Source: Sitta carolinensis (lineage: Eukaryota; Chordata; Aves; Passeriformes; Sittidae). Taken from it: a DNA stretch of 64,000 nucleotides. The notes under the pieces were generated by a model. It searched no databases. It was not told where the DNA came from and worked only from the letters and a program-made list of their open reading frames with translations. The DNA is taken from contig CM063287.1 of the NCBI GenBank assembly GCA_032173965.1, forward strand, positions 6,639,859 to 6,703,858. The letters run 5' to 3'. The position numbers and the translations under genes were made by a program. This document shows positions 46,804-61,962 of this stretch, piece by piece. Each line of letters opens with the position of its first letter. Within the stretch, counting starts at the first letter, position 1.

Positions 46804-49800
46804 CTAGTATGTTTTCTATTTGGATTCTGTTAGCATGTCCAGCTCCTTCACCAGGGCTGAGGTCTTGACTATAAGAACATGGCAAATGCTTAGAAGAGCC
46901 AGAAGTGCTGTTTATCCTCCCAAAAATAGCTAAGAAAGCACAACTGAGCAGTGACCAAACTGGTCTGGAATTGAAGTCCAGCCTCGTACATTGTTACTCC
47001 TCTCTACACAGGCAAGCAATGCAGAAGATGCAGGAGGGGACAGACTCACATTGCTAAGGTAGGATGAGAGCATCTTTTGTTTTAACTGCTTCATGGAAAC
47101 TTTTGATATCTCATGAGAAATTTGTGTGCTATACTACTCTAATATAATTACAGTTGGTTTATTGGTGATTTGCTGGAGGAGCAACCTAAAGAGTGAAACT
47201 TTTCAAAGTCTTAATGCTGATATATATCAGCTGCAGACAGGTAAATGCAGGCCACTTTCACCAGCTGACTCCCCCAAAAATGCATTGTTGATTCCTGAAT
47301 GAGTTGTTTGTGTGGAGTTTTTTTCAGCAGTATTCCTCTAATGTTTTATTTTGCTTATAAATCCCTATAATCATGGGTCACATGTTGGTGTGACCTGAGT
47401 GGCCAGGAGGAGCTGCCTGGTGTCAGGAAACATTTCATGAATTTGCACTGTGTGGAGTTACACAAGTTCGTGGGGTTCAATCAGTAAACGTGTCAATAAC
47501 TGAAATCCTTCTCTGTGTTTCTATCAGGAAGACTTGCCTTTTATGAGACTGGCATTTCTCTAAGCAAACAGCATTATGTTATGCCCCAAGATCAGATTTC
47601 CTTGCATCATTTCTCCAGCAGACTTGTCTGACCACAGGGATATAGCTTAGTAAAAAAATTTCTTGAAGGAATATTTTACCCATAAAATTTAGAACCACAG
47701 TAATATCTTCCAGCCCACTTGCATTTTGGAGTAAAAATACATGGACTAAGCTAATAGCCAATCCACTGGAAAATCATGGTACACATTCCAGTCTTTTAAG
47801 ATATTGTGAGGTTTTTTTCAGAGACCAAGTTTTTTTAATTCTCCAGTAAAACAGCTGAGGAAAAGATGTTATGGTTCAGAATAATTTCAAGTATATCCCA
47901 GATATTTTGTACTGCCAGATGCTGCTGAAATATCCCACTTAATATTCTGTTTGCTTTGCCAGTAATGCAGCAGATTAATAAATCACATTAGCTAGGAAAT
48001 AGCTTTTTGAGAGAACTAGGAAAGATAATTCAAGGTTTTAGACAAAATTATTGAAGCAGAAAGAGGCTGGCATTTCCCAAAAGCTAATCAAATACTAGCA
48101 GAGCAATGAGGGAGTGTAACACATCATTTGGAAGTCAAAAGTCAAGGGAGAAGATTTTAAAAGATACTCTAAAAAATACTACTTCCATTTGCCAGTAGAC
48201 AGCACCTCCCAATGTCAAGCCTCTATCACTATAGAAATTACCAGATTCTGTTGAAACAATCATCTCTTCTGTGAGGGGGCATCTTCTAAATCACAGTGGT
48301 TGCTTAGGTCTGGTGGAGGACCTGTACATACTCCTCACTCATTGCTGGATCTGAGACAGAAATTCTGTGTGGTTTATTTCTACATTTATTATCATAGTGA
48401 AACAACCGGCAATTTTTTTTTCTGGTCACACTGAATTTGAGTTCTTCCTGTCATATTGTTGATAAGTAATGGTTTGGATGTCAATCTGGGTTGTAAAACA
48501 ACTGAATTTCAGAAGTTGCAATGAGATGAGAAATAAAAATGGAAATAAAGTGTACTCAAATATATTTTATAAATGCTGGAGTGTATCATCAGGGAGGCTA
48601 TGGCTGCTCAGCTTGAACTCTACTGGAGCTAGGGCACTCTTATCAGGGATTTAAGGTCAAATCCATTTGGATACAGAGTGGAATTAAAGCCAATTTTTTG
48701 TCTTGTGTTTGTGCCACACATTTTGAATTAAACATTTCTTTTAATTCTCAAATATTTTTTTGCAAATTCTTGTGTTATGATTTTGTCTCTCTAACTGAAA
48801 TTTATGCAGAGCCCTAAGTTCTGTATCCTTGAGGCATTTAAATTAATATTTCTCAGAGAACTTAATGTTCATGGGTGTGCAGTCTTCAACAACCAAGGTC
48901 TGGTGAAGGTCAGCAAAATGCTTCTTTTTTTTTTTTTATTTCCAGGGACTTAATTTGAATATGCTATTCTTGAAAGCAATGTTTTATTATTTGTTTAAGT
49001 ATTGTCAAGTGGGCTAATTGCCAATGTGAATTTTCTCACTTGTTTGCATTCATTTCAACTAAACTAAGTAAATGCTGTTGGTAAATTTTCTCTCTGTAAA
49101 CCCTTAGGCCAGTCAATAAAGCTGTAACCCCAACTGTCTGCTACTATCACTCAGTAGAAGTGAAAATGCACAGTAATTTGTTTCTAGCAAAACAGGATGA
49201 ACAAATCACTTGGCCATTTAGTTGGAGGTAGTGTCTTGTCTGAGCATGGACTGGAGCTCTTGAATGAAGTGAGCTGACCTCCAGCAAGCAGGGGCATTAT
49301 TTACATTGAGCTCTACTGGAAAAAAAATTATCCAATGCCAAGGTCACTTCTGAAAAAACATTTAGATGTGACAGTCTGCTCCCCAAAAGATGTGTATTGC
49401 ACAGATCAAAACCCACCAAATAATTATGTAGGACAGAGAGCTTTACCTCAGTCTGCCATGATGGGAAGAAGTATTGCAGTCAAGGAGCCTGCTGGATGTA
49501 TTGTGAAGCTTCCTGATTCTGAACTAAAATGTTGGTATTTGGTTACCATAAAATCACCTTTTCCTAAAGTCTAAGCACAAGGAATTGCTGCCCAGTTTCT
49601 CAGTAAATCTTTCAGTAAAGAGTGATGCTCTCAAGAGAGCATTATTGGGAAAGGACAGGAAGTCTATTTTAGCTTTCCCAAATTGATGGCTAGTTCTGAA
49701 CTGAGAGCAAGGCTAGTTACCACACACCTTCTTTCACATCCCTGACATGTTCTCTGTTGTTTGGAATGCCTATGTGCTTTTATAACGCAAGCAGTTTCAG

Positions 49801-51097
49801 AGAAAACAGGATGATGCATCCCTGTTTCCGTTACTTCAATCATGTACTCTTATATTCCAGAATTGAAACTTGTCACAGTAATTCAACATCTATCAAATTC
49901 CTTTTATTGTGGAAAAATGAGTAGCAACTCACTGTAGGTGGGCAAGTTACACACTTCTCTTCTTTAATTTTATGTACCAAGAGTTGTCTTTCATTTACTG
50001 TTACACCCTGTTAAAGTAAATCAGTATGATGCTACAAGATCCCTGTCAACTGATCTTCTGTTACGTTTCATAAAGGTTTAAGTTCAGGGCACATACAAAC
50101 CTCTCTGCTTAGGAATCAGATATACAGAAATGTGTTTGATAGATGTCTACAGTGTGCTTACCAGGCATTTTTAATCCCTATATTAAGTTGGTTATTAAGG
50201 GCAAATAAAAGTGTTTGTCTTGGAGGACAGATTATTAGCATATACAGGAATCTTGAAATGCTGTGGATATTTTTCTTTTGGAAAAAAAAGCCAGTCAAGA
50301 CAGATCCATCCTGTTGGGCTTTGGTTTTTGTCACTGCTTTAATGTAAAAGCTAATTATTAAGTCTAATTAGATTTATCTGCTTTGCTGGCTAAATTTGAG
50401 GGTATCTGGAGATACACCCCGTGTCACTGGAACCAGGGCAGTGTCACCAGGCTGGCTGTGCACGCTGCTAAATGCTGCTGAACCAAGCGAGCTCAAATAG
50501 CACTGCTGCTATGGGAAAATGGTCTTTTGTCCTGCCTGTTCCAATGCTAGAATAATCATGTTGCCTTTTGGAAAGAGATGTGCAGAGTAGCCGGAGCCCT
50601 TAGAGTACAAAATATTAGTGATACAAAGCTGACATACCTTGTCACATCTATCAAGGATGTTTTGTCAGAAACTGCCTGGGGATTAACAAACTAGCAGGTC
50701 CGCCAAGAAAAGTCTGAAATGGATAAAGTGTATTTTGAAGGAAAGGATTTCAAGGTTGATGTTTCTCTTCCTTCCTTTACTCACCAGATAATCTTTTCAT
50801 AAAATATGCAAAGGCCATGGTAATTTGTAGTGAAGACCAAAGATGGTAAAGAATAGCAAGCAATGACAAGTGTGTGATAAAGCTTTGCATGGTATTTTTT
50901 CTCTGATCTGATATTTTGCCTGTTCACACTTTATATTTTAAACTTCTGATTGCTTTTTGGATTTTCTTTGTCTTTGAATTGGAAAGATTGACCAAGGTTT
51001 GGAAATCTGTGGTTACACAGTAAGCTTGAGGTACTCATACCTCAGAACAATGAAACTTCTTTTAGGGTTTTGCTTGTTTGCTTTATTTTGGTTTTGC

Positions 51098-51125
51098 TTT
51101 TTTTTTTTTTTTTTTTTTTTTTTTT
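51098..51125. repeat. Poly(T), 28 bases
   Basis: This is an uninterrupted homopolymer in the long intron. Confidence 0.9.
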
Positions 51126-54100
51126 GGTCTTCTTATGTCCAAAATATAGGAAATTAAAAATCTGGTTTTCAGATTTTCTTAGTAGTGAGGTCAATGATGA
51201 AAACTTATTAATCAGTAAAATCTCTTGGCTTTGCATTAGTCTCCCAAAACGACATTTTACATTTTCTAGGTGAGAATATTAGAGAAATAGAGAAATTCAC
51301 TGTTTTGTATGTTTGTCCACATGCATACTCATGTACATGGGATTACCTTGGTGTTAGCTGAAGTGATGTAAAATTCTACATGAAGCTTTCTTTCCTTTGG
51401 TTTTAAGAGGCTTTTTTTTGCTGCTTGGTATGAATTTAACCCAAGTGAACCTGGTTAAAGGGAAATACATCCATAATATTTTGCTCTAACTTGACTATAT
51501 CAGCTTAATCTTAGCTCCCCAGAGTGTGCCTGCAGAGCCTTACTGTGAAGTGATGGTGATACCACTGTGTTGGCTCCTTCACATCCATTTAGAACGACCT
51601 GTTCTCATCACTCTTACTGCTACTCCACTGCTTACATTGACCTTTTGAAGGTTTGAGGCTTTATTTGTTTTTGTTGTGTGGTGGTTTCTTTTTCCCACAG
51701 TAATGTTTGTAACAGGATTTCTTTCTGTTTATGCAATCAGGCTGGTCAAGAAAAAGCAAGTGCAGTCATTTTGGGCACTGCCTGTGGGCATGGAGGGATA
51801 GATAGATCCAGGTTAAGCAGACACAGTCACATCTTCTCTGTCTGATGAGTGATTATGGGGAATGTGATCCACTGTCCAAAGCCAACTCAGCTCTGCTGGA
51901 TGCTGACACAGGGGATGTCAAGGGAATTTTTCAAGTGGTTTCAATGCAGACAGAAATTGTGGAACTACACTTTCTAAGCAGGCATTTTGCTGGAGGTCAA
52001 GCTTTCATTTCTAACTTTCACAGTTAGAAAGGATAGAAATTAGAAAAATAAATTAGAAAGGAAAGAACTTTTGAGCATTTTCCAAACAAAAGAAGATAGT
52101 TTTCATCCAGTCTAGTAAAATTAAATCCAGTAACAAGTGACACATAAAAAATCCTTAGTAAGCATTGCTGGAAATCATTGTAAATTGTAGCTCAGTGGGT
52201 TCTTTTCTGACTTTGAGAGTAAAACTGTAGAAGTTTTAGGTTACCAGATTTTAATCTGCAAGTATGATTCTCTGAATATTCCTCATTTTCCTTTAACAGC
52301 AGTCATTAAAATCTGCTAAAATCTCACCCTTTCTTCAGAGAGCATGACAGACTGAGGAAATAGCAGTTTTCCAGACTTTATGCCAAAGCAAGGTTTTACC
52401 TTAATTGCTGTCAAGCAGTTTGTTTCTCTCACGACTGTAAAGCAGGTGTCTGTATCTCAGCAGAACAGTGCTATGGTAAATTGAGCGAGGCAGGCACTGA
52501 TGTATATCCTTGAGAGTTCAAGCTGCTTTGAGGATCATGAGTCATATCAGCTGTGTGGCTGGAGCTGAAGAAATAGAATTAAAGAAACTATTTTCCTATT
52601 GATTTCCTATGAAAATAGAATTTATGTAACTTAAGAGCTTTTGCTAGTTGTTGGAACCCAGAATGCAGAGAATATTTTTCTGCATGTTTTGAAGGGTCCA
52701 AGCCCCCTGACAAACACTACCTTTAACCTTCGTCCATGGAAAGGGCTTCCTAAGCTTTGGGATGAAACAGAATTCTCAAGAATGTAAATTAGATAGCAGC
52801 ATAGCATGTCATTTATCACAGGGTGAGAAATTTAGATTTTTGGTTTGTTAGGATGGTAAGTAGATGACACAAGATGGAGGATCCTTGTTGTTTTTAGAGT
52901 TCTTCCTCCTTCTTCATCTATTCCATGTTCTGCAGTGTTTGGGACTCAGGACAATTGGTCAAAATTTACAGCAATGCAGATTTTTGTGAATAGAAGTTTA
53001 GTTGGTTACTGGTAGAAAAGTAGAAATAATGTACATTCTTGGTGATAACTGGGTGAATTATCTTTTAAAAGAACCTTGATTCCATGTGTCCAGACTCTTT
53101 TTGTGCCTCTTCTCCTGCACACTAAGCTGGTGTAAAGCCCGGTGTGCTGAGATTGCTGATAAGAAAACAACAAACAACCTGGAGAAAGAGAACAACCAAG
53201 AGTCCCGTTTGCCTTCTTTCCAAATGAGGACTTTGCAAAAGGCCTCCCCTACTGGGGAGAGATGTGTGGGAGTGGAAGAACTGCCACAGGTAGTCTATGT
53301 CAAAGGTGAAATTAGTCCTGTTTACACCAGGGACTATTTGGAGCTAGAAAATTCATAATTCCTCCAAAGGTTGAGGTTGGACTTGCTTTTCTTCATGCTT
53401 AGAGTCTGTGTCTCCTATCAAACAGCAAGGTTCCATCGAAGGCATTGCTGTGCACCTGCCTAAACTGCTCTGGAAAAACAGGGCTACATCTCTGATCCAG
53501 CTGGTGACGTATCTTCACTGGGAACCAAGTAGAATCACCTTGAGCTGTAGATACTTTAGGGGTGAAAGGTGTATAAAGTACCACAGGGAAGCATTGTGTG
53601 GTGTGCCTGTCTCTCAAACAGAGTTCTTTCACCCAGCGTGCAAGAACTGATCAACACACTGAGCTATTTGGTTTTGCTGTCTTTCTGCAGAATGGCGTGC
53701 CAGCCATCACTCATTTCAGAATGCAAGCACAGCCATTTATACAAAAAGCTAACAAAGAATGATACAGAGATGGGTGGTTTGGTCACTCACACTTACGTAA
53801 CAAAATTCATGATGTGTGTGTGGTGGTCTGGGTCCAGTTCATTATACTATCACTTACATACACAAACTTCCCAGGAGTGCAATTTTTAGCTTCATAATGG
53901 TCTAAGCTAACTAGAGATCCTATTTTCATCCTATCTGCTACTGTGAAGTTATTATTTAACCTTATACTCTAAATATTAGAGTTTTGGCTTGAATCTATTT
54001 GAACAATTAATTGTCAATGAAATAAGGATTTCCAGTACTCTGTTCCTGGGGGCTCTTCATTCCTCCGTTGCTCTGGCACCTTGTTGTCATGGTTTCAAGA

Positions 54101-54682
54101 CAAGCTCATGGTCCCTGTGAACTTTCTGTGGACTTTTTAACATCATATGACATCAATAAAAACCCAGGGATTTTCCTAACTGTACTTAATTGGTAACTCT
54201 TATTTGAGTGTTACTTTTGCCAAGTGTAGCTGCTGATCGTATTTCTATTCAGAAATATTTTATGATGGCATGCAACTTGTTAAGATGAAGTTGCATTTTC
54301 TCTTAGCTCTTGATAGCTCCTTTGGGATAAAATTCTCCAGAGAAACCATAAGCCTGTTATGCCAATGAGGTAAAAAATTCCAGAGAATGGGTTCAGGAAA
54401 CACATTCCAAAGTCAGAGCCCTTGTTGAGGAGAATAGATTTCAAACGTGTTAAATATACTTTAAATTACAGACTTGGATTCCTCTGGAACTTCAAATACC
54501 TTTGAGCCTTTGTTTCTTCTATTTTTTTCTTTCTTTTACTGTTGCTGCATCAAACAAAATCTGCCTGCGGTGTGAGAATTGCTAATTGGGCTTTTCAATT
54601 ACCATAAAATTTGTCAGTGCTTTATAAAGTATGTTACTGTTGTGTGTGGTAGTGATAGTGTAATTAAAGCAGACGCAAAATG

Positions 54683-54690
54683 TATAAATA
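54683..54690 (+). promoter_or_regulatory. TATA-box-like element of a possible alternative promoter
   Basis: TATAAATA is followed 15 bases later by a CACGTG E-box (54705-54710) and then by a locally more GC-rich stretch to about 54850. The upstream 120 bp has conserved-looking homeobox words (TAATTG, TAATTAAA). The spacing would put a start site near 54713. No exon was recognised downstream, so this is a hypothesis. Confidence 0.25.
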
Positions 54691-57600
54691 GCCAGCTCTT
54701 TCTGCACGTGCCATCGCTCTAGGCTGCGTGTGGAGGAGCCCTTGGCTCCAGGGAGCAGGGTCGTTCTGCTGTTAATGGCAGCACATTGTGCCAGGGACTG
54801 CAGCCGGTACTGGGCTCTGCTTTTGGAGGCAGTTAATGAGCAAATCGTTCTTCACATAGCGAGGGGATGAAAGAAAGTGTCTCAAAGCTGACTTTATTTG
54901 CTGCTGAAACAAAGTTAGAGAGCAGAACTCTTCAACTATTTGAATTCATTTTAGTTTTCTACCCTAACTTTAGCATTTTGCGTTTTTCATGACTCAGACT
55001 GCATGGGAAAGATAGTATGCAAAGTTTTTTTCCTGAAATGAGAGCTGTCAATATGGAATATTTTAGGTTTTGGTTTATATGGTCAAATATGTTTTTATTT
55101 TGCTCTTTGTGTGATTTGTTATTCTGAGCAATATTGAGGAGCTGTGTTGTCCATTGACTTTGTTGCTCTGCTGCAGATATGTCTTTTAAAATGGCCTATC
55201 CTGGGAAATAACAGATAATGAATTTTACAAACTCTTTTCTCAGAAATGGCACTTAAGATCTGTGGTTTTCTTCTAGTGTGACATTAATGCTGTTTGTGGT
55301 ACAGGAGGACTGTCAAGAGAATTCAAAAATTAGAGATATGAATCATCATGAAAACAGTGGTAATGTTATTTTCCATGACTGCTGGTCTGTGATGTAACTC
55401 TGGATCAGATCTTGCTTTATTACTGACAATAGAAATTCAGTGGGATGAAAGAAGTTCCCTGATCCTCTTTGATGATTCCTTTGATACCACAAGCCATCTA
55501 ACTGTTTAATTTCATTTAATTATTTTGGAGTAATTTAGTAATTGAGAGTAATGGCACAAAAACCTCTCTGCACAGGAGGATGAGAATGCAGTTATTTATT
55601 GCAACAAATTTCAAAACATTTCATAGAGGTTGAACATGGCCAGAAAGGTGTTTGTTTTATTTCTCTCAGATTGCTGAAGAGGGGATTATTAGGCCAATAA
55701 ATTAATTTCCAAGTTTCATGAAATGTTCTGAACCTAGAACTGAAGGCACTTTTAGAGTACTAGCAATATAGTGCTGTAAAAATACACAAAGCCTCTGATT
55801 TTGCCTTATATTTTATTAAATAATTAATCATTTGCTCTAATATTTCAGCTTCCCTGAATCCTCAGCATACTGGGTTGAAATGCTGTCTGTTTTGCTTTGG
55901 CTTTCTTGTGATCTGAAGATTTAATTATGGTTAACTTCAATGAAGTAATTCAGTTAAGTTATTGGCTCCTTATGAAGTAATGAAATAACTTTGGTGGCTA
56001 ACAAAGATAATATTTGGCATTGTTTTTCACTGTATTACAATACTGGACATTTGTGATAAAGTGTTTCTGGGGGTAATTAAAAGGATGAAGTCTAAACACT
56101 TTTTGTACGACCAATGGGGATTGCTGTGGAGGCCCTTTCTAATTAACAGAGCAATATTTTGCTTTTGTTACTCAGCTGGTTTGAAGGCAAAATTTTTATT
56201 CTGCAGAGAAGGATCAGAAAATTTTTGTTACTAAATAAATGTGTCAGTAACTTATCCTCAGATGCCACAGGTTTATACCTGAATGGAATAAAGGAAAGCA
56301 TTAGTAAAAGCTCAGATTCCTGGTGAAGAAGAATTAATTTTTTCATTTAATTAGACTTGTTCATGTAATATTTTAAGTATTTTAATATTTATGGTTAAAT
56401 GTGTTTTGCATTTTACGTAGTCTATAGTTCTGAGAAAGACCTGTGAAACTTTTCTTACATATGGCCATTTTTTTTACCATAATTTAATTAGAAACTGTGC
56501 CCTTACACACCATCCAACATCTGAGTCCTGCCTGTGGCACTCCAACTGGAGCTCAATGTCATGTAAAGTTACACCAGCATAGACCTGTAATGGTGGAAAA
56601 GTACACACTAAAACACACTTTCCAGTTTGTTGGCTACAGGAAGAAGATTTGGATTTGGTTTAGAAGAATTTAGAATTCTGTGCACTGCTTGGATTCTGAA
56701 AATGTTAGCGCTCAGTGGTCATTCCTTGGGTCACATTGCCCCTGAGGAAGGAAACGTGGGCTCAGGCTCCAAAGTGGCACCTGGACCAGTGGTGGGCAGG
56801 GCAGACACATCCCTGGCAGTGCAGCTGTGGCTGAGGAAGGCTCTGGGCATGTGCATGGTGTATTCAGAGCCCTGGACCTGCAAGGGGCTCAGACCTTGTG
56901 GCCAGGGCAGGAGGGGCACCAAGGCACTCAATTGTCACACCTGGCTCAGACTGCTTTGTGTATGAAGGCTGGGTGATGGTCCAGCTGCAATTTGGTACTT
57001 AAGGTTATTGTTTTTCTCCATTGACTGCTTGTTATTTTCACTGATATTCTGATGATTTCTGTGTGAAGCACTGACACTCATTTACCACCATGTTTCCAAG
57101 GAATATTCCATTTTCATTAAGTGCTTCCTAAAGTTTTAACAATTTTGCATCATATACATTGCAAGTATTTTTCTTCCAAGTAATACAGCAATACAGTGAA
57201 ATAAGAGTATTTCTCAAAACTAGTGATTATTTACTTTCCATTTCCTATATAAGGGGTTCATAAGGAATAACTTGTTTTAAAAAAAAAAACCAAAACCAAA
57301 CAAAACTTCACACTGCTACTACTTCACACTATAACTGCCATAAAAGTGAACTGAATTTCTGTTTTGGTTTTATTGTAACATGTTGAAATGGATATGTCAG
57401 CAGGGGCATTTTTCTTCCTAGATTTGAAGTCCAGTAGTATTCCAGACAAATAGCATATTCCTGAGTTATTGGAAAATTCATGCTGAGCTACTTCACATTG
57501 GCATACTTTGCCTGTCACCTCTGATGTTTCTGTTGGCTGGCAAAAAAATGACTGTTATTTGCTATTTCTATTTTTTATTCTATTATTTCTACTTCTTTTG

Positions 57601-60600
57601 ACTCTTTAGCTGCAAAGCACTTAATCTAGTAGCCTGGAAGTGAGAGACTTAAAATATTAAAAGAAAAAGGCAGTGATTACATTGAATGCAGGCAAGCATC
57701 CAGTCACACTAAGATGTTTAAAATCTATTGTGATACATAACTTTGATGATTTCATTGTCTTTTTTGCCAAATTTGAGAGATGACATTGAAATTTCTGAGC
57801 ACTGATCATCTCTGGAATTGTAATACTATTGTTCCTTATGTTAAATACTGGCATTTAGATATATGTCAATGCCTTCAGTTTATTTGCAGCTTTGTGTGTG
57901 TTAAGATGGAGATAGTATTTCAGCTTTTAATGAAGCCTTAAAAAATTGTTTAAATGTTCAAGCCATGTTTTACTGTAGATCTTTTCTAATGCTGTTAACA
58001 TTGCTGTGGTTAGCTGAAATACAAATTCCATTAAGAACAACAGCAAGTTCATTCCTCGGGCACTGGTTCAACCCCTCATGGGATCAGTGCATTAATTCAC
58101 ACTGGGAGTGTGATCCAGGTGGCCAAAAGCTGAGCAAGCTCCTCTTTTCTCTGCATTGTCTTCAAGGAGTTCAGAAACCAGTGCACCAGGGGACCCTTGG
58201 GTGGGTAACTGTCCTGTTGAAACAGATAAATAGATTTCTCCATTATTTCTCATGGCCCACCTCATCAGTACTGAGGGGCAAACAGTGCATGTTTTACTGC
58301 TGGGCTCAATGTCTCACTCTGCCTGGCCACTGCCTTTCAGAGAGGGCCAAGGTAGTGCTGGGGAGGAAGGCTGGGTTACTGCTACTGGCTGGCTTTTGAA
58401 CCAGTTGGAAAATGCAGGAAATAAAATTTTTAGAGACAAGGTTTTGAGGAGTTGTATTTCCTGCTTCTCATAGTCTGAGCTCTGTTTGATGAGTGTTTCT
58501 GCTGGGAAAAGGTCACTCATATGAGAAACAGACTGGACAAAAGATTTCTGATATGCCTATTTTTAGGCAGTTTCCTATCCAGATTGAGGCAATATTTTGT
58601 CTGGTTTTCTTAAGAGCTAAAAATATTCTCTCCATGGCATGACTGTCTGTCCCCTAGCAAAGATTCTTTCTGTTCAAAGCACCAGGAGTTCACAACCTTC
58701 TGAAAGTTTCTAGAGTGCTATCTAAAACTAAGGCAATAAAGCAGGTTCTCATTTAAAAAATAGACTTCTAATAACACAGTGGGGCAGGTATGTCTGATAC
58801 AGGTGTCTGTCAGTTGGAGGCTGTTAAATCACACCTGTTAAATCATTCCAAAAGGGGCCCAAAGTCACTGAATTAATGAGAATAATTTCAGTATCATCGG
58901 GCCACACACTCAGAAAATAAGTGCCCCTCTCTGGGCCAGGCTGGTGAGTGGCAATGATTTACCCATGCACAGTATTCGCTGACTTCCTGCCAATGCAATT
59001 TCAAGAAATATTTAGTACATGCTATCAATTATTGTATTTCTGTCTTGTTTAAAAAGGAAATACAGAGGCAAAATTAATTTAGCCTATGAATTGCCCAAGA
59101 CAAGAAATGAAAATGATATTCCAGTCTGTAAATAAATAAATAGAAATCAGGAGGCTAAAGCCACAGAGAGTGTCAGCACCCTCAGGTGAACCCTCACAGA
59201 GGGATCCATAAACCTGTGGTTGGTTGTGGGCTGCTTTGCTGTAGGGTTGAGGTGCCTCAGATACATTTGGGGTATAATGAGACATTCCACAGAAACAAAA
59301 AGAAAAGATTGTGGGGTGATTTTCTTTAAAGTTTACTGGGTTCAACATTGCCATACGCAGATTTTTTTCTATAATATTGAATATGGTGATAACTACAGAG
59401 ATTTTTGAAAGAAACAAGACTGAGAAGGTAGCTATGTATACTCTTCAAAAAGCAAAAATCAAAACGCATTGAAATATTGTAATATGTTTCAGCATGCTGT
59501 GTGAGATGTAATAAACAGATTAATACCTAAGAATTTAGCTAAAATAAATTAAAAACTGTAGGCAAAATAAATAAATAGAACCACCCAAACTTACAGACTT
59601 GAATTCTGTCAAAGCTAGAACTGCCAAAGTATCTGTCACACACACATATATTTTATCTCTACTTTTTTTCTGAGTGGTTGCTAGTTTTTGATTCTTTTCT
59701 TGATTTGAACATGAGGCAAATTGAATTAAGGGTTCCTGACATAAGAACTCTTTTCTCATTTCCTTGACCCATTTTTCAGTACTGCCTTGGGTTAGTTTCT
59801 TTTTCTATCTCCTAACTCCACTGTAAATCTCACTCTTTCTTGAGATGAGGTGGATATAAGTTGGCTGAATCATAATTCATGAGCTGTAAAATTAACAATC
59901 TATACATTTTCTTTAGTATTTGGGATGCAATAACCCCCACCCAGTTGACTTAAAATAAATATAAGATAAGGAAAAATGTGTACCTGTACACATGTTGTCC
60001 TGGCTTATCTTCAAACAATGCATGATTTCTGGTTTTGGCAAAACTAAAAATACCATCAAGGCATGTCCTTTTTACTGAGAAACACAAGTGCTGGAACTGA
60101 ACAACAGATAATTCATGTTGGGATAGTTCCTTTTGTCATTTTATGCTCCTTTTCTATTGATTTCTGAACACTTCAGTGTCTTGCCAGGTGCATTTCTCAG
60201 AGACAGCAGCCTGTGCAGGGGACTAATGAAAAAATCAAGAGTGGTCGTGATTGCATGGGAGAATCTTTTCTTCTGGAAACAGAAGAGCACAACTTCTGTA
60301 GGAATTGTATTTGTAGGTGATGCTTTTGCATAAGAACATATGAAAACAAACTGGGCAATGAATGCTTCTCCAGACATTGTGAACATTTTGTGCATACACT
60401 TGCACTCCTGTAATTAGAGAAATGAAATCGATTAAGGGCCAGAATGTGAATATGTAAAGGTCAAAGTCAGAAAATGTCAGTTTTTTGAAACTGCAAGGAA
60501 GAAGAAATTTCTCAAGTAGTTTAACAAAGAGTGTTTTGCTTGGCAGATGGAGTTGCTCTAAAGAGTGTTTATTGTTTTGTCTCATGGTAGGATTGGTGTG

Positions 60601-61515
60601 ACTGTAATTGTATGACAGCCACCATTCTGTCTTCCACTTAAACAACAAAAAATTTGCTTTTTTCATGGTACTGCTAATAGAGAATGAGATACTTTTTGAA
60701 GTGTTTCACGTTTTAAATACAGCAGTGGTTTTTCTTCTCCACAAAGGAAAGTGATTTATTTCTAATGTCATATTTCATGTTCTCTGATACAAATATAATA
60801 ACTAACAAGCAGTGGGGCGCACGCAGGACTATCACAAGGAATCAGTGAAATATAAGTAAAGCCTGATTTTATTAGGTCAGCCAGAGATTAATGACTCCAG
60901 GACAACTGCAAAGGTCTCAAGATGTCAATACTTATTCTTTTTTTAAACAATGTGAAGAGGAAAAAAAATCCAATACCAAACCATTAAAGACAGTGCTGCT
61001 GCCTTCAAATGCTTTTCTTTGTCTATTTTTAAGGAGAGGCATTGTGGTAGCACTTGAAAGTGTGCAAAATAAATATCTGCATAATTTTGATGTGGATTTA
61101 GACAGCTGAGATACTCTAGGAATTCCATTATGATTCTCTGTTATTATGTTTGGCATAAACCCTAACCTCTGAGTTAGGTGACAATAGGACGTCCTTGTTA
61201 TGTGTCTCTGTTTTTTAGAAAATCTCAGATTATTTGGCCACTCATCATGAATATTGATGTGCCATAGAGATGATCCTGCTATTCCCCCTATAGGGTTTAT
61301 CTCCACTGATCAGCAGCATGATTATTTTCCTAGATGTTATCAAACACAGCTGGGTAGAAAACCATTGCCTTATGCCTGAAGAGCTTTCCAAGCTCTGAAG
61401 TACTTAAAAGACATTCGTGATCTCTTGAGATCTTCTGTTTGGTGTGCGTGAAGTCTATTAAAAGAATTCCTTTTTGTTGAGAATGTCATATACATTGTGA
61501 GGTAGCTTCTTGCAG

Positions 61516-61962
61516 TCATAGAACAGTTCATGTTGGAAAAGACTTTTAAAGGTCATCGAGTCCAACTGTTAACCCAGCACTGCCAACCCATGTCCCTAAG
61601 CACCACATCTGCAGGTCTCTCAAATCCCTCCGAAATGGTGCCCCCACCACTGCCCTGGGCAGCCTGTGCCACTGCTTGAAAACCCTTTCTGTGAAGAAAT
61701 TCCTCCTAATGTCCCATCTCCACCTCCCCCAGGGCAACTGGAGGTTGTTTCCTCTGTCCTATCACTTGTTACTTGAGGAAAGGGATGGAACACCCCTAGC
61801 TACACCCTCCTTTCAGGGAGCTGTAGAGAGCCAAAAGGTTCCCCTGAGCCTCCTTTTCTCCAGCCTAAACACCCCCAGCTTTCCCTGGTCCTGCTGTTGC
61901 TGATACAAGCCAGGATGCCATTGGCCTTCTTGGCCACCTGGACACACCTGGGCTCATGTAGA
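61516..61962 (-). mobile_element. CR1 LINE 3' end, best-preserved copy
   Basis: The + strand shows the reverse complement of a CR1 tail in order: TCATAGAACAGTTCATGTTG, GGTCATCGAGTCCAACTG, a GCCCTGGGCAGCCTGTGCCA block, AAGAAATTCCTCCTAATGTC, CTCCTTTTCTCCAGCCTAAA, and finally CAAGCCAGGATGCCATTGGC followed by TTCTTGGCCACCTGGACACA. The copy is truncated at its 5' end, as most CR1 copies are. It is less worn than the others. The frames inside it are not genes. Confidence 0.92.

Noticed and set aside
51845..52027. Frame reading SDYGECDPLSKANSALLDAD considered as a FAM13C linker exon
   Set aside because: Only a few residues resemble the expected region, and there are no matching splice borders.
53086..53358. 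Frame with an acidic/basic stretch (NNLEKENNQESRLPSF) followed by a CAG|GT junction
   Set aside because: It recalled the low-complexity linker of FAM13C, but the residues do not align, and the only upstream acceptor gives the wrong phase relative to exon 4. Not enough to call an exon.
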